64,000 nucleotides of DNA from Ignavibacteria bacterium (GCA_009773205.1 WPAE01000003.1:62001-126000), one strand, 5' to 3'. Counted from the first letter of the stretch, positions 1 through 10,466 are shown. Made by a program: numbers and translations. The notes: generated by a model not told the origin, from the sequence alone.

Positions 1-3000
1 CAACAGATTTTTGGGAGTATGATTCTGATTATAAATCTATAAGAAGAAAAAAGAATTTTTATAGTAAAAAAAATTTTTACTGGCTTACTTTTGCAGGTGT
101 TAATGGAAAAAGAATTATTGATAAACCTTCCTTAAATGCTGCAAATGCTGCACAGCAAACTTCAACAAAATCTTTTAGAGTTTACGAAAAAGACAGTGTG
201 AACCTTGGCTTTACAGGCAGAGAATATTTTGGTGAGCAGCTAAGCTCAAGTTTAAGAACTAGAACTTTTATTAATTCTATTAACGGCTGGGTAATTGGCT
301 CGCCAATTGAATACAAGATAAGAGTTGCACATACTTCTACATCAACTACTAGGTATAGAATTGAAGAGAGCGGCAGCCAGATATATACTAATTCAATATG
401 GGGAATTGACCCGCATTATGATTACGGCGGAGAAGATACAGCAATTACTACTTACCGAGGAGGTATAACCGATGAACGGAGTGTACTAAGAATTTCTTTG
501 CTAGATCCATCTGCAAATGCAAAGATGTATTTAGATTATATTGAAATTTCTTACAATAGAAATTTGCGTGCAGTTAACGATAATCTTCTAGTTTTCTCGA
601 AAGATACTACGGCAGTGCTTGATTATACATTTACAAATTTTTCAAGCGGTGCAATACAAGTTTTTGATGTAACTGATTTTACTAATGTAAAATTAATTTC
701 CAACTCGGTTATAAGCGGAGGGCAGGCGCGTTTTCAGGCATCTGAAAAAGCCGGTAATGCCAGCAAGTACTTGGCTGTAACTGCCAATGCTTACAAAGTA
801 CCAACAAACGCAGTTAAAGTTGATAACTCTAACATTAGAGGAACAGTTGCAGGAAGTGAATTAATTATTATTTCTCCTAAAGAATTGAAAACGCAGGCAG
901 AGCGTTACTTAAAATATCGTAGTTCAGAATCTCCTAATAAAATGACCGCTCAAATATTTTATGTAGATGAAATACTGAATGAATTTTCGGGCGGTGTTCT
1001 TGATCCGATGGCAATTAGAGATTTTATTAAATTTGCTTACGATACCTGGCAGGTAAAGCCATCTTATGTTTTGCTTTTTGGCGATGGATCCTTCGATTAT
1101 TTGAATACTGTAAAAAATAATATCAATTTTATTCCTACTTATCAAACTCAAGAGTCTTTGAACGAAATATATTCATATACTTCTGACGATTATTACGTTA
1201 GAGTTTCTGGAGATGATTACAAAGCAGATTTAGCAATTGGCAGAATTTGTGTTCAAACTACTAAAGAAGCCGATATTGCAATTGATAAAATTATCAGCTA
1301 TGAAACAGTTAAAAGTAAAGGTGATTGGAGAACAACAATTACTTTAGTTGCAGATGATGGTCCTACAAGCGATAGCGATGATGGAAGTTTGCATACAAGC
1401 CAATCCGAAACCATTGCTAATGAAATTATTCCTAAGTATTTCTTTCAGAACAAAATTTATCTTGTTGCATATCCAACTGCTTACGTTGGATTAGGAAGAA
1501 GAAAGCCTGAAGCAAACAAAGCCATAATTAATGCTATTAATAATGGAACTCTTGTGTTAAACTTCGTTGGGCACGGAAGTCCTGAACTTTGGACACACGA
1601 AAACGTTTTTGAAAAATCAACTTCAATTCCGCAATTAACTAACTCAAAATATTTCTTCTTAACTGCTGCTACTTGTAATTTTGGAATGTATGATGATCCG
1701 TTAGTTCAGAGTTCTACAGAAACAATGATGAATATGAAAGACGCTGGAACAATTTTAGCTTTTACCGCTGCTCGTGTAGTTTTCTCTCAAGACAATGCGG
1801 AGCTAAATGATTCTTTATATAAAAATTTGTTCCGCGTAAAAGATTCTGATAATAAACCGATAAGAGTTGGTAAGGCTTACTTTCTTACTAAACAATACAA
1901 TGTTAGCAGAGAAAATGATGAAAAGTTTCATTTATTTGGCGACCCAACAATTAGGCTAAATTTACCGGCGCTTCCTATTGCAATTGATTCTATAAACGGC
2001 AAAAGCGCTTCATCTCAAATTCAGATTAGTGCATTAAGTAAAGTAAGAATTAAAGGCAGTGTAAGAACTTACGAAGGGAAATTGAACCCGCTAAATGGCG
2101 AAGTACTTTTAACAGTTTATGATTCTGAGAGAAGTACATATTACCAAGAAATGTTTTTTACCGTTAAGCAGCAAGGTGGTTTAATATTTAAGGGAAGCGC
2201 GTCTGTAACAAATGGCATTTTTGAAACAGATTTTGTAGTACCAAAAGATATTTCTTACGAAAACAAGAAAGGTAATGTAGTTGCATATTTTTCTAATGCT
2301 GCGGTGGATGGAATTGGTTACACCGATAATATCATAGTTGGCGGTACAGACCAAACAACAGCTAACGATAATAAAGGTCCCGAAATCGAAATCTTTTTTG
2401 ACGACACTAATTTTGCTGGTTCTTACTTGGTTAATCCTAATTTTACTTTGATTGCAAAGTTGAAAGACCAGACAGGCTTAAACACAACCGGAACAGGAAT
2501 TGGACATAAGTTGGAAGCAATTATTAATGATGATCCTGCTAACACTTATGATCTTACAAACAGCTTTGTTGGTGATCTAAATTCCGGCGGTAAATCTGGT
2601 GTGGCTAAATATAGTTTTAATTCGATGGCACTTGGTGATTATAAAGTAAAAGTTAAAGCGTGGGATGTCTTCAATAATCTTTCAACTCAAGAATCTGCCT
2701 TTACTGTAGTATCAGACGAAAAGGGGATTGTAGTTCGCGACGTTTTCAATTATCCTAACCCGATGACATCATCAACTACTTTTACTTTTCAGCATAATTA
2801 TAATTCTTCTTTTAATGTGAAAATTAAGATTTACACTATTGCAGGCAGATTAATTAAAACCATCGAACAAACCAGTCTGTTTGATAAATTTGTTAAGGTA
2901 GATTGGGATGGCCGAGACGAAGATGGAAATCAGTTAGGAAACGGCACCTATCTTTACAAATTAACTGTAGAATCTTCGGACGGAAGTTTTAAAGACAATA

Positions 3001-3029
3001 TACTTGGCAAACTTTCCGTTATAAAATAA
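1..3029 (+). CDS. porU: Type IX secretion system sortase PorU (C25 gingipain-like), 5' end outside window
   Basis: The reading frame is open from base 3 to the stop, so the gene starts upstream of the window; the GTG at 198 is internal. PorU is the outer-membrane cysteine protease that removes the C-terminal sorting signal of type IX cargo and attaches the cargo to the cell surface. A C25 peptidase domain fills the middle of the protein. The catalytic dyad is visible: His in the motif VGHGSPELW (codon at 1572) and Cys in AATCNFG (codon at 1674). The last 90 or so residues form an FlgD-like Ig domain resembling a sorting domain (YPNPM ... GNGTYLYKL), as expected because PorU keeps its own C-terminal domain. 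porV follows after 34 bases with GGAGG before its start. Confidence is high from motifs and the porU-porV neighbourhood. Confidence 0.9.
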   Translation, partial: TDFWEYDSDYKSIRRKKNFYSKKNFYWLTFAGVNGKRIIDKPSLNAANAAQQTSTKSFRVYEKDSVNLGFTGREYFGEQLSSSLRTRTFINSINGWVIGSPIEYKIRVAHTSTSTTRYRIEESGSQIYTNSIWGIDPHYDYGGEDTAITTYRGGITDERSVLRISLLDPSANAKMYLDYIEISYNRNLRAVNDNLLVFSKDTTAVLDYTFTNFSSGAIQVFDVTDFTNVKLISNSVISGGQARFQASEKAGNASKYLAVTANAYKVPTNAVKVDNSNIRGTVAGSELIIISPKELKTQAERYLKYRSSESPNKMTAQIFYVDEILNEFSGGVLDPMAIRDFIKFAYDTWQVKPSYVLLFGDGSFDYLNTVKNNINFIPTYQTQESLNEIYSYTSDDYYVRVSGDDYKADLAIGRICVQTTKEADIAIDKIISYETVKSKGDWRTTITLVADDGPTSDSDDGSLHTSQSETIANEIIPKYFFQNKIYLVAYPTAYVGLGRRKPEANKAIINAINNGTLVLNFVGHGSPELWTHENVFEKSTSIPQLTNSKYFFLTAATCNFGMYDDPLVQSSTETMMNMKDAGTILAFTAARVVFSQDNAELNDSLYKNLFRVKDSDNKPIRVGKAYFLTKQYNVSRENDEKFHLFGDPTIRLNLPALPIAIDSINGKSASSQIQISALSKVRIKGSVRTYEGKLNPLNGEVLLTVYDSERSTYYQEMFFTVKQQGGLIFKGSASVTNGIFETDFVVPKDISYENKKGNVVAYFSNAAVDGIGYTDNIIVGGTDQTTANDNKGPEIEIFFDDTNFAGSYLVNPNFTLIAKLKDQTGLNTTGTGIGHKLEAIINDDPANTYDLTNSFVGDLNSGGKSGVAKYSFNSMALGDYKVKVKAWDVFNNLSTQESAFTVVSDEKGIVVRDVFNYPNPMTSSTTFTFQHNYNSSFNVKIKIYTIAGRLIKTIEQTSLFDKFVKVDWDGRDEDGNQLGNGTYLYKLTVESSDGSFKDNILGKLSVIK

Positions 3030-3063
3030 ATTATAGTAAATAAACCCTTGGAGGAACAAATTA

Positions 3064-4272
3064 ATGAAAAGAATCTTTATGCTGATGATTGTGTGTGCAA
3101 TGATATTTTCAGCAAATGTTATTAAAGCTCAGGGAGAAGCGGCGGTACCATTTTTAATTTTAGCGCCAGATTCACGTGCAGGCGGCTTGGGAGAATCCGG
3201 CGTTGGTTTAGCCGATAACTCATCTGCAATCTTCTGGAACCCGGCGGGCATTGCTTTCTTAACCGGTTCGGAAGTAAGCATTACTCACAGCAATTGGCTG
3301 CCGCAATTTAACCTGGATATTTTTTACGATTATGCAACTTACCGTCAATACATAGATGAACTTAGCGGAAGTGTAACAGCCAGCGTAACATATATGAACT
3401 ACGGAGAGTTTGTACGTACTCTTTCTAACTCGCCGGAACCAGTTGGAAAATTTCGCTCTTTTGATGCAGCTCTTACTTTAGGATATGCAACAAAATTAAG
3501 CAGCGATTGGGGCTTGGGGTTAAACTTTAGACTTATCCACAGTAGATTAGCAGACCAGCCTACAGAACAAGAACAAGGTTCGGGTGTTGCTACTTCGGTC
3601 AGCTTCGATATTGCTGCAATGTGGAGACCTACAACTTTCAACATTCCCTTTGTTGGAGATTTCGGAAATATGTTTAGTGTAGGAATTAATCTTAGCAACT
3701 TGGGCCCAAAAATTTATTACATTGATCAAGCTCAGGCTGATCCAATTCCAACAAATTTTCGGTTTGGTTTTGCAGTAAAGCCATTTGCAGATGAGTACAA
3801 CTCACTTACTTGGACTTTAGACTTCAGTAAATTACTTGTTGATAAAGGCAAGGCAAATATTAAAGATGGAATTTTAGGGCAAGACACAACAACTGCCGGA
3901 GAACCGACCAAAAGAAAAGACTGGTATCAAGCAATTTTTACTGCGTGGACAGATCAATCACTTGGAGAAGAGTTGAGAGATATAGTTACTTCTACAGGCT
4001 TAGAATACTGGTACGGTAACATGAATGAAGGCTTTATGTTTGCTCTAAGAGCCGGTTTGTTTTATGAAGATCCGGCATTTGGCAACAGAAAATTTATGAC
4101 ACTCGGCGCTGGCATTCGATACGATTTATACGGATTTGATTTCAGCTACATAACAACAGATGTATTTAAAGGAAGCGAAAACCATCCGCTATCAAATACT
4201 TTGCGGTTTACGCTTTCTATGAATTGGGGCGCCAAGAGCGAAACTACTATGGGTTTTCCAAGAGGCATCTAA
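3064..4272 (+). CDS. porV: Type IX secretion outer membrane protein PorV (LptO)
   Basis: PorV is an outer-membrane beta-barrel of the FadL-like fold that shuttles type IX cargo from the translocon to PorU. The 402-residue protein starts with a signal peptide (about residues 1-22, ending ANVIKAQ). It then has the conserved N-terminal segment of the PorV/PorQ family (ARAGGLGE-like DSRAGGLGESGVGLADNSSAIFWNPAG), followed by alternating amphipathic strands to the C-terminus. A GGAGG ribosome binding site lies 6-10 bases before the ATG. It sits directly behind porU, the usual pairing, and 6 bases before the next gene, which suggests one transcript. Confidence 0.88.
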   Translation: MKRIFMLMIVCAMIFSANVIKAQGEAAVPFLILAPDSRAGGLGESGVGLADNSSAIFWNPAGIAFLTGSEVSITHSNWLPQFNLDIFYDYATYRQYIDELSGSVTASVTYMNYGEFVRTLSNSPEPVGKFRSFDAALTLGYATKLSSDWGLGLNFRLIHSRLADQPTEQEQGSGVATSVSFDIAAMWRPTTFNIPFVGDFGNMFSVGINLSNLGPKIYYIDQAQADPIPTNFRFGFAVKPFADEYNSLTWTLDFSKLLVDKGKANIKDGILGQDTTTAGEPTKRKDWYQAIFTAWTDQSLGEELRDIVTSTGLEYWYGNMNEGFMFALRAGLFYEDPAFGNRKFMTLGAGIRYDLYGFDFSYITTDVFKGSENHPLSNTLRFTLSMNWGAKSETTMGFPRGI

Positions 4273-4278
4273 TATAAA

Positions 4279-7200
4279 ATGAAAAACTTAATTGGTTTTC
4301 TAGTTTTTGTAATTGGATTGGGCAGCATTACTGCCCAGTCTTTTAATAAAATCTATCAAACACTGCCAAACCAAGTGCAGAGATATTCTTATTCAGATAC
4401 TCTAAAAATACTTGCTGTTATGGTTGAGTTTCAAGAAGATAAATATGATGCAACTATTGGCACTGGTAAGTTTGGCTCGCATTATACTAAGTCTTATGGC
4501 GATACAATTCTTGATCCGCTGCCGCACAATGCCGAGTATTTTTCCGATCACTTATTGTTTGCTAAAAATTATTTCAGTAAAGTTTCTAAAGGCAAGTTAA
4601 ATATTGCTTACAAAGTTTTACCCGAAGTTATTACAGTATCTAAAACAATGAGAGAATATGTGCCGGGATATAAATCCAAAGACCTTACACCGCTTGGTAA
4701 ATTCTCCGAAGAAGTTTGGAAACTTGCTGATCAGAAATTTTCGAATGTGAAGTTTTCTGAATACGATTTGTTCGTAATCTTTCATGCCGGAGTTAGCAGC
4801 AGCTTAGATTTAGGAACTTTCTCTATTGATAGAAATATGCCTTCGCTTTATTTAAGCAATGCATCGTTAAAAACAATTTTTGGAAATAACTTTTCGGGCT
4901 TTCATACTAAAAACGGTATAATTAAAAATTCTCTTATTATGCCGGAAACAGAATCTCGCGAGCAGACTTTTATTGATAACTCAGTCGGGTTGGTACAAAT
5001 AACAATTAATGGCGGGCTTGTTGCAAACATTGGCAGTCATTTGGGACTGCCGGATTTGTTTAATACTGAAACAGGTAAAAGCGCAATTGGAAGATTTGGT
5101 TTAATGGATGGACAAGCCATTGTTGCTAACAATGGAATGTTTCCGCCAGAACTTTCACCCTGGGAAAAAATTTATCTTGGCTGGGAAGAACCAAAAGAAA
5201 TTTCTATAAAAGGTGGAAAAATTAATATTTCTGCAAGGCAAACCGCTGCATTAAATGATACTACTTTATTAAAAGTGCCAATTAGTTCAAAAGAATATTT
5301 TCTTATAGAAAACCGACAGCAAGATGCAAAGAACGATGGTTTGATTCTGACTATTAAAAAGAGAAACCAGATTTATAAGAAGACAATTCAAAAAGATACG
5401 AGCGGGCTATTCAATTTTCAGCCGACAGATATAAAAGGCGGGGTTGTAATTGATGTTGATGAATTTGATGCTGCCGTGCCCGGAAATGGAATTGTAATTT
5501 GGCATATTGATGAAAACATAATCAATTCAACAATAGCTGAAAACAAAATCAATGCTGACTTATACAAGAAAGGCGTTGATGTAGAAGAAGCTGACGGCAT
5601 CCAAGATATTGGCGAAACTTTTAGTTCTGTCTTTGGAGCGTTTATTGGTGAAGGTGATAAGTATGATTTTTGGCATAAAGGTAACAAAGCAAAATTATAC
5701 AAGAATAGTTTTTCGCCAGGCAGCAAACCAAACACAAATTCAAACAATAATGAAAATAGTCTTGTTTCAATAACTTCTTTTTCGAGTCTTGGAAATAAAA
5801 TGAGTTTCCAAGTTTCAAAGGAATCTGATTTTTTAAGATTGGTTTCATCCAGAAGTCTAAATCTTGGCATTAGTACTAGAATGCTTTCTGCAAATCAATC
5901 GTCAAAAAACTCTCATTTCATTTTAATTAATAACAGCGAACTTTTTGTTTATGATCTAGCAGGAAATTTAATAAATAATCAAAAGAATTTTTCGGATGTT
6001 CAACCTATTGTATTTGAAAACAACGATGTGTTTTATGTTATTGGTTATAAAAATAGATATGGAATTAACATTTATAGTCTTCAACAAAACGGCATTTCTT
6101 CTTTTAAATCTGTTAAGTTTTTTGCTCTTGAAGGAGTTCAATTACTTTTATCAAAAAATAACACTGAGCCAAAATTAATTTTAGGATTACCGGGCACATA
6201 TTCACTTAACGAAACAAGTATCTTTTCAATTTCGCTTTCTGAACTTCTGGCATTAGAATTAACTTTCCCAAAGCCATTCCCATGGAAATATCAATTATTT
6301 TCATTTAACGAAAAAATACTTGGGTTTGCAAATAACGAGAACTACTTAACAATATTTACTGATATTAAAATTTATTATTTCGATTTAGATTCAAGAAGAA
6401 TAATTACCCAAACTCCTGTTAGCCCCGGAATTGTACATGCGGTTTCAACTATTGATAAAGATGGTAATTATTTTACTGTAGCTTTAACTGTGAGCAACAG
6501 ATTTGTAATTATTAAAAATGGTAATGTGATTAATAATATTTTTGCTAGCACAAAAAATAGTTTAAGCAAATTTATCATTGGCGATTTATTTCAAGATGGG
6601 CAGAATTACATAATATATAAAGATGGTAATTCACTACATGCAATTAATTCTAACGGTATGCTGGCTAAAAATTTCCCTATAGTTTTATCGCAGGAAATTT
6701 ATAACGAACCATTATTATGCGATTACAATAAAGATGGGAAAAATGACCTTATTGTGCAAAGTGCAAATGGTAACACATTTCTAATAACTCCAAATCAGTC
6801 AAAAATAAATGGCATAATACCTTTCGTTAATAGTTTAGCTATTGATCCAAAAATAATTATTGTGTCAAGACAAAATAATGATGGAAAAATTATTCCTCAT
6901 TTAATTTCCATTGATCAAAAAGATATGAACATTTTCCAATTTAACAGTGAGCAAGGAGAAACTGTTTGGGCTGGAGAATTTCCAAATAGTTATAATAATT
7001 ATTTTATTAAGGCGCCAAATTCCAAAAATGCTGTTCCAGATTTCTTTCCAACAGCCAAAGCTTACAACTGGCCAAATCCGGTTTACGGAAGTTCTACAAA
7101 GATTCGTTATTACGTTTCGGAAAACTCTACTGCAACAGTTAAAATTTTTGATTTAGCCGGTGAACTTGTAACAACATTAACCGGAAACGCTGTTGGCGGA

Positions 7201-7326
7201 ATGGATAACGAAATTAATTGGGAAGTTGAAAAAGTTCAAAGCGGAGTTTACTATGCTAATCTTGAAGTTATTAGTTCAAGCGGTAAATCTGCAAACAAAA
7301 TAATTAAGATAGCGGTTATTAAATAA
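4279..7326 (+). CDS. Secreted M6-family metalloprotease homologue lacking the zinc motif, with type IX sorting domain
   Basis: The 1015-residue protein has a signal peptide (about 1-19). A region of about residues 40-310 resembles immune-inhibitor-A (M6) peptidases, with the segments AVMVEFQ, NYFSKVSKGK and LGLPDLF, and the C-terminus is a type A sorting domain (WPNPV ... SGVYYANLEV). In active M6 enzymes the helix before LGLPDL carries HExxH. Here the aligned five residues are Ala-Asn-Ile-Gly-Ser (residues 249-253, bases 5023-5037), so both zinc-binding histidines and the catalytic glutamate are absent. The frame is intact over 3 kb, which argues against simple decay. It lies 6 bases after porV and 3 bases before the next gene. 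The middle third (about 560-900) looks like repeat-rich beta structure. Its role is unknown; an adhesin or a structural part of the surface complex is inference. Confidence 0.75.
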   Translation: MKNLIGFLVFVIGLGSITAQSFNKIYQTLPNQVQRYSYSDTLKILAVMVEFQEDKYDATIGTGKFGSHYTKSYGDTILDPLPHNAEYFSDHLLFAKNYFSKVSKGKLNIAYKVLPEVITVSKTMREYVPGYKSKDLTPLGKFSEEVWKLADQKFSNVKFSEYDLFVIFHAGVSSSLDLGTFSIDRNMPSLYLSNASLKTIFGNNFSGFHTKNGIIKNSLIMPETESREQTFIDNSVGLVQITINGGLVANIGSHLGLPDLFNTETGKSAIGRFGLMDGQAIVANNGMFPPELSPWEKIYLGWEEPKEISIKGGKINISARQTAALNDTTLLKVPISSKEYFLIENRQQDAKNDGLILTIKKRNQIYKKTIQKDTSGLFNFQPTDIKGGVVIDVDEFDAAVPGNGIVIWHIDENIINSTIAENKINADLYKKGVDVEEADGIQDIGETFSSVFGAFIGEGDKYDFWHKGNKAKLYKNSFSPGSKPNTNSNNNENSLVSITSFSSLGNKMSFQVSKESDFLRLVSSRSLNLGISTRMLSANQSSKNSHFILINNSELFVYDLAGNLINNQKNFSDVQPIVFENNDVFYVIGYKNRYGINIYSLQQNGISSFKSVKFFALEGVQLLLSKNNTEPKLILGLPGTYSLNETSIFSISLSELLALELTFPKPFPWKYQLFSFNEKILGFANNENYLTIFTDIKIYYFDLDSRRIITQTPVSPGIVHAVSTIDKDGNYFTVALTVSNRFVIIKNGNVINNIFASTKNSLSKFIIGDLFQDGQNYIIYKDGNSLHAINSNGMLAKNFPIVLSQEIYNEPLLCDYNKDGKNDLIVQSANGNTFLITPNQSKINGIIPFVNSLAIDPKIIIVSRQNNDGKIIPHLISIDQKDMNIFQFNSEQGETVWAGEFPNSYNNYFIKAPNSKNAVPDFFPTAKAYNWPNPVYGSSTKIRYYVSENSTATVKIFDLAGELVTTLTGNAVGGMDNEINWEVEKVQSGVYYANLEVISSSGKSANKIIKIAVIK

Positions 7327-7329
7327 ACG

Positions 7330-10300
7330 ATGAGAAAACTAATATTAATATTCTTTCTTTCACTGACGCCGCTTATTGCGCAGTACAATGAATATAATCC
7401 CGATTACACTTGGCTTACAATTAAAGGGAAGTACGTGCGTGTTCATTATCATGAAGAAGCAGAACGCACAGCTCGAGTTGTTGCGAAAATTGCAGATGAA
7501 ATTTGGGAACCAATTACTTCGCTTTATCAATATGAACCAGAAACGGTGGATTATATAATTAAAGACATAGATGATTTCTCAAACGGCGCTACATTTTTTT
7601 TCGATAACAAAATTGAGATTTGGGCTTCCTCACTCGATTTCGATTTACGCGGAACTCATAACTGGCTTCGCAATGTAATCGCTCACGAGTTTACTCACAT
7701 GGTTCAGTTACAAGCGGGAATGAAGGTTGCGCGCACACTTCCGGTTTTCTATTTACAGTTCTTAAATTACGAAGACAAAAGGCGCCCCGATATTCTTTAT
7801 GGTTTCCCAAACTTTATAGCTTCATATCCAATTCCAGGTATTAATGTACCGTCTTGGTTTGCAGAGGGAACAGCACAATATATGCGCAAAGAGTTTGGCT
7901 ACGATGATTGGGACACTCACCGCGATATGATTCTAAGAAGTTACGCGCTCGAAAACAAAATGCTTACTTGGAATCAAATGGGAGTTTTTGAGAAAAATAG
8001 TTTAGGAAACGAATCTGTTTACAATTCCGGTTTTGCTTTAACTAATTACATCGCTCAGAAATATGGTGAAGATAAACTTCGGGAGATCAGCAAAAAACTT
8101 GGCAAGCTTACAATTTTTACTATTGATGATGCCTTTGAAGAAGTACTTGGCAAAAGTGGAAACCAGATTTATGATGAGTGGAGTAATTTTCTAAAAGAAG
8201 ATTATAAGAAGAGAACCGAAGCTGTTCTTACAAATAATATTAAAGGTGAAATGATTGCTTCTGTTGGCTTTGGAAACTTTCATCCTGTTTTCTCTTCTGA
8301 TGGATCGAAGATGCTTTATATCTCCAACAAGACAAATGATTACATGAGTCTTTCTTCTTTGTTCTTATATGATTTCAAAACAAAAACAGAAAAGCGTGTT
8401 AAAACAAAAGTCCGCTCAACTGCTGCTTTTGTACCCGGAACAAACAAAGTTGTTTACGCTAAGCTCAGCGATGAAAATCCAAAATGGGTTAGCATTCACG
8501 ATCTGTACATTTATGATTTAGATTCTGAAAAAGAAACAAGATTAACTAACGGTTTAAGAGCAAACAACCCTACAGTTTCTAACGATGGGAAAAAGATTGC
8601 TTTTATTTTTCAGAAAGATGGAACTGTTAATCTTGGTACTGTTGATATAGACGGAAAAAACTTCAAGCGGCTAACTTTCTTTGAAAATGGGGAGCAGTTA
8701 TACAATCCTAAATTTACCGCCGATGACTCTCAGATTTATTTCGATTTCTCGATTAAAGAAAATAGAGACATTGCAAAAATTAATGTTGATGGCTCCGCTT
8801 ATGAATTAGTTACTACTTCCGAAGCTGATGAAAGAAACCCATTTTTAACAAAAGATAGCAAACTTTATTATTCAAGTGATGAGAGTGGCATTTTCAATAT
8901 TTATTCTGTTGAACTTAAAACTAAACTGAAGAGGCAGCTAACAAATGTAACCGGCGGAGCATTAATGCCTTCTATTAATGATAAAGGAGAAATTGTTTAT
9001 AGCGGATACACTGCCGATGGTTACAAAATCTTTTTAATCAAACCAGATGAACAATACAAAGTTGATTCGGCGAAAAAATATATTAGCTTAAATAACCCTC
9101 CGCTCGATACAGAAAAACCAAATGGCGATATAGGAAAATTTAATATAGCGGCGTTAAGAAATTATGACGATTCGAAAACGCCTGAGTATTCAATTGAAAA
9201 ATATTCCGGCTTCTTTTCTAAACTTAGCGTACTGCCTTTTATTCGTTATGATAATTACAGTACTTTTAATTCCGGGTTAGACAGAATTAAACCGGGTTTA
9301 TATGTTGCTTCAAGCGATATTCTGAACCGTTATTCAATTTTTGGAAGCGCTTCAATCAATAGAAAACTTGAGCGTGACTTGTTTCTCCAATTTGCTTACA
9401 GAGATAAACTGCCTTTGCTCTACAATTTAGGTTTGCACCCAGAAATTGGCTTAGAACTTTACAGCGTAAGCCGCGGAACAAACATTGATTTAAACTTCGG
9501 AATTGATTCTACTTTTATTCCACCGCGTATTGATTACAAAATTCCCGCTGAAGTATTTTACAGCTTGTTCGAGTTCAACATTGTTGCAAAACACAAACTC
9601 TTTTCGGATGCAACTATGCTTGAAGGAAGATTTATCTTCAGTCAATATTCTTCAGAACTTGGCAGCTTTATTATTCCCGAAAGCAACAATACACTTTATC
9701 CAACATCAAGCGATAAATATTATATAGGAAGAGGACTTCAGCTAAAGTTTACTCACGAGCAGATTATTCCTACTATTGATTCTGATATAAATCCGGTTGG
9801 CAGAAAAATTGAGCTAAAGTTTGATTACGAGTTTAACCGTTTTAACAACGAAAATAATTACGTTGTAGTTGATGGAATATTGAAACCGCTGTATAACGAT
9901 TTCAGATTTCCTAAGTTAGAACTGAATTGGAAGGAGTTTATTTCTCTTGGAAGAAACCATACCTTTAACGCTCAAATTCGTGCAGGTGCGATATTTGGTC
10001 CACAAGTACCGGACTTTTTCGATTTCTATCTTGGCGGATTGATCGGAATGAAAAGTTATCCATTTTATTCTGTTAGTGGAAACGAAATTGGCTGGTTAAA
10101 TCTTACCTACAGATTTCCTCTTTTCAAGAATATTGATACACGTTTAGGTCATTTGTATTTAGACAAAATTTACTTTTCTGTTTATGCCGATTATGGAAAC
10201 GCATGGAACGGCGCATTTCCTAAAATGAAAGATTTCAAGAAGGGAATAGGCGGTGAGCTTAGAATAAAACTAAACTCATTTTATATTTTCCCTACAAGTT

Positions 10301-10419
10301 TATTTTTCAACGCTGCTTATTCTTTTGATGAGTTCGGCAAAACTGTTCGCGGAGAAGTAATTAAATATGGCAAAGAATGGAATTTTTACGGCGGAATTCT
10401 ATTCGACTTCAGTTTCTAA
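7330..10419 (+). CDS. HEXXH peptidase / PD40 beta-propeller / outer-membrane barrel protein
   Basis: The 1029-residue protein begins with a signal peptide (about 1-18). It then has a gluzincin-like peptidase domain with HEFTH at residues 119-123 and a downstream WFAEG with Glu179 as the likely third zinc ligand. Residues about 270-590 carry TolB-like PD40 propeller repeats (for example HPVFSSDGSKMLYIS and NPTVSNDGKKIAFI). The last 400 residues alternate hydrophobic and polar positions like an Omp85/BamA-type barrel and end in phenylalanine (FDFSF). Similar proteins are often labelled TolB or Tol biopolymer transporter, but the peptidase motif makes that label incomplete. It starts 3 bases after the M6 homologue, so it probably belongs to the porU-porV transcript. 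Confidence 0.7.
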   Translation: MRKLILIFFLSLTPLIAQYNEYNPDYTWLTIKGKYVRVHYHEEAERTARVVAKIADEIWEPITSLYQYEPETVDYIIKDIDDFSNGATFFFDNKIEIWASSLDFDLRGTHNWLRNVIAHEFTHMVQLQAGMKVARTLPVFYLQFLNYEDKRRPDILYGFPNFIASYPIPGINVPSWFAEGTAQYMRKEFGYDDWDTHRDMILRSYALENKMLTWNQMGVFEKNSLGNESVYNSGFALTNYIAQKYGEDKLREISKKLGKLTIFTIDDAFEEVLGKSGNQIYDEWSNFLKEDYKKRTEAVLTNNIKGEMIASVGFGNFHPVFSSDGSKMLYISNKTNDYMSLSSLFLYDFKTKTEKRVKTKVRSTAAFVPGTNKVVYAKLSDENPKWVSIHDLYIYDLDSEKETRLTNGLRANNPTVSNDGKKIAFIFQKDGTVNLGTVDIDGKNFKRLTFFENGEQLYNPKFTADDSQIYFDFSIKENRDIAKINVDGSAYELVTTSEADERNPFLTKDSKLYYSSDESGIFNIYSVELKTKLKRQLTNVTGGALMPSINDKGEIVYSGYTADGYKIFLIKPDEQYKVDSAKKYISLNNPPLDTEKPNGDIGKFNIAALRNYDDSKTPEYSIEKYSGFFSKLSVLPFIRYDNYSTFNSGLDRIKPGLYVASSDILNRYSIFGSASINRKLERDLFLQFAYRDKLPLLYNLGLHPEIGLELYSVSRGTNIDLNFGIDSTFIPPRIDYKIPAEVFYSLFEFNIVAKHKLFSDATMLEGRFIFSQYSSELGSFIIPESNNTLYPTSSDKYYIGRGLQLKFTHEQIIPTIDSDINPVGRKIELKFDYEFNRFNNENNYVVVDGILKPLYNDFRFPKLELNWKEFISLGRNHTFNAQIRAGAIFGPQVPDFFDFYLGGLIGMKSYPFYSVSGNEIGWLNLTYRFPLFKNIDTRLGHLYLDKIYFSVYADYGNAWNGAFPKMKDFKKGIGGELRIKLNSFYIFPTSLFFNAAYSFDEFGKTVRGEVIKYGKEWNFYGGILFDFSF

Positions 10420-10428
10420 TATTTATCT

Positions 10429-10466
10429 GTCATTCTGAAAGCACAGTAGGCGATGAAGAATCTCAC
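10429..10466. repeat. Dispersed repeat fragment
   Basis: The 38-base segment begins TGTCATTCTGAAAGCACAG and ends GAAGAATCTCAC. It lies in a 70-base gap between two genes. From memory, similar TGTCATTCTGA...GAAGAATCT sequences are dispersed in genomes of this group. No second full copy was found in this window, so the call is tentative. Confidence 0.35.

Noticed and set aside
5418-5870. Minus-strand open frame of 150 codons inside the M6 homologue
   Set aside because: The plus-strand frame is a continuous secreted protein with recognisable domains; the antisense frame has Ser/Pro/Leu-rich low-complexity composition.
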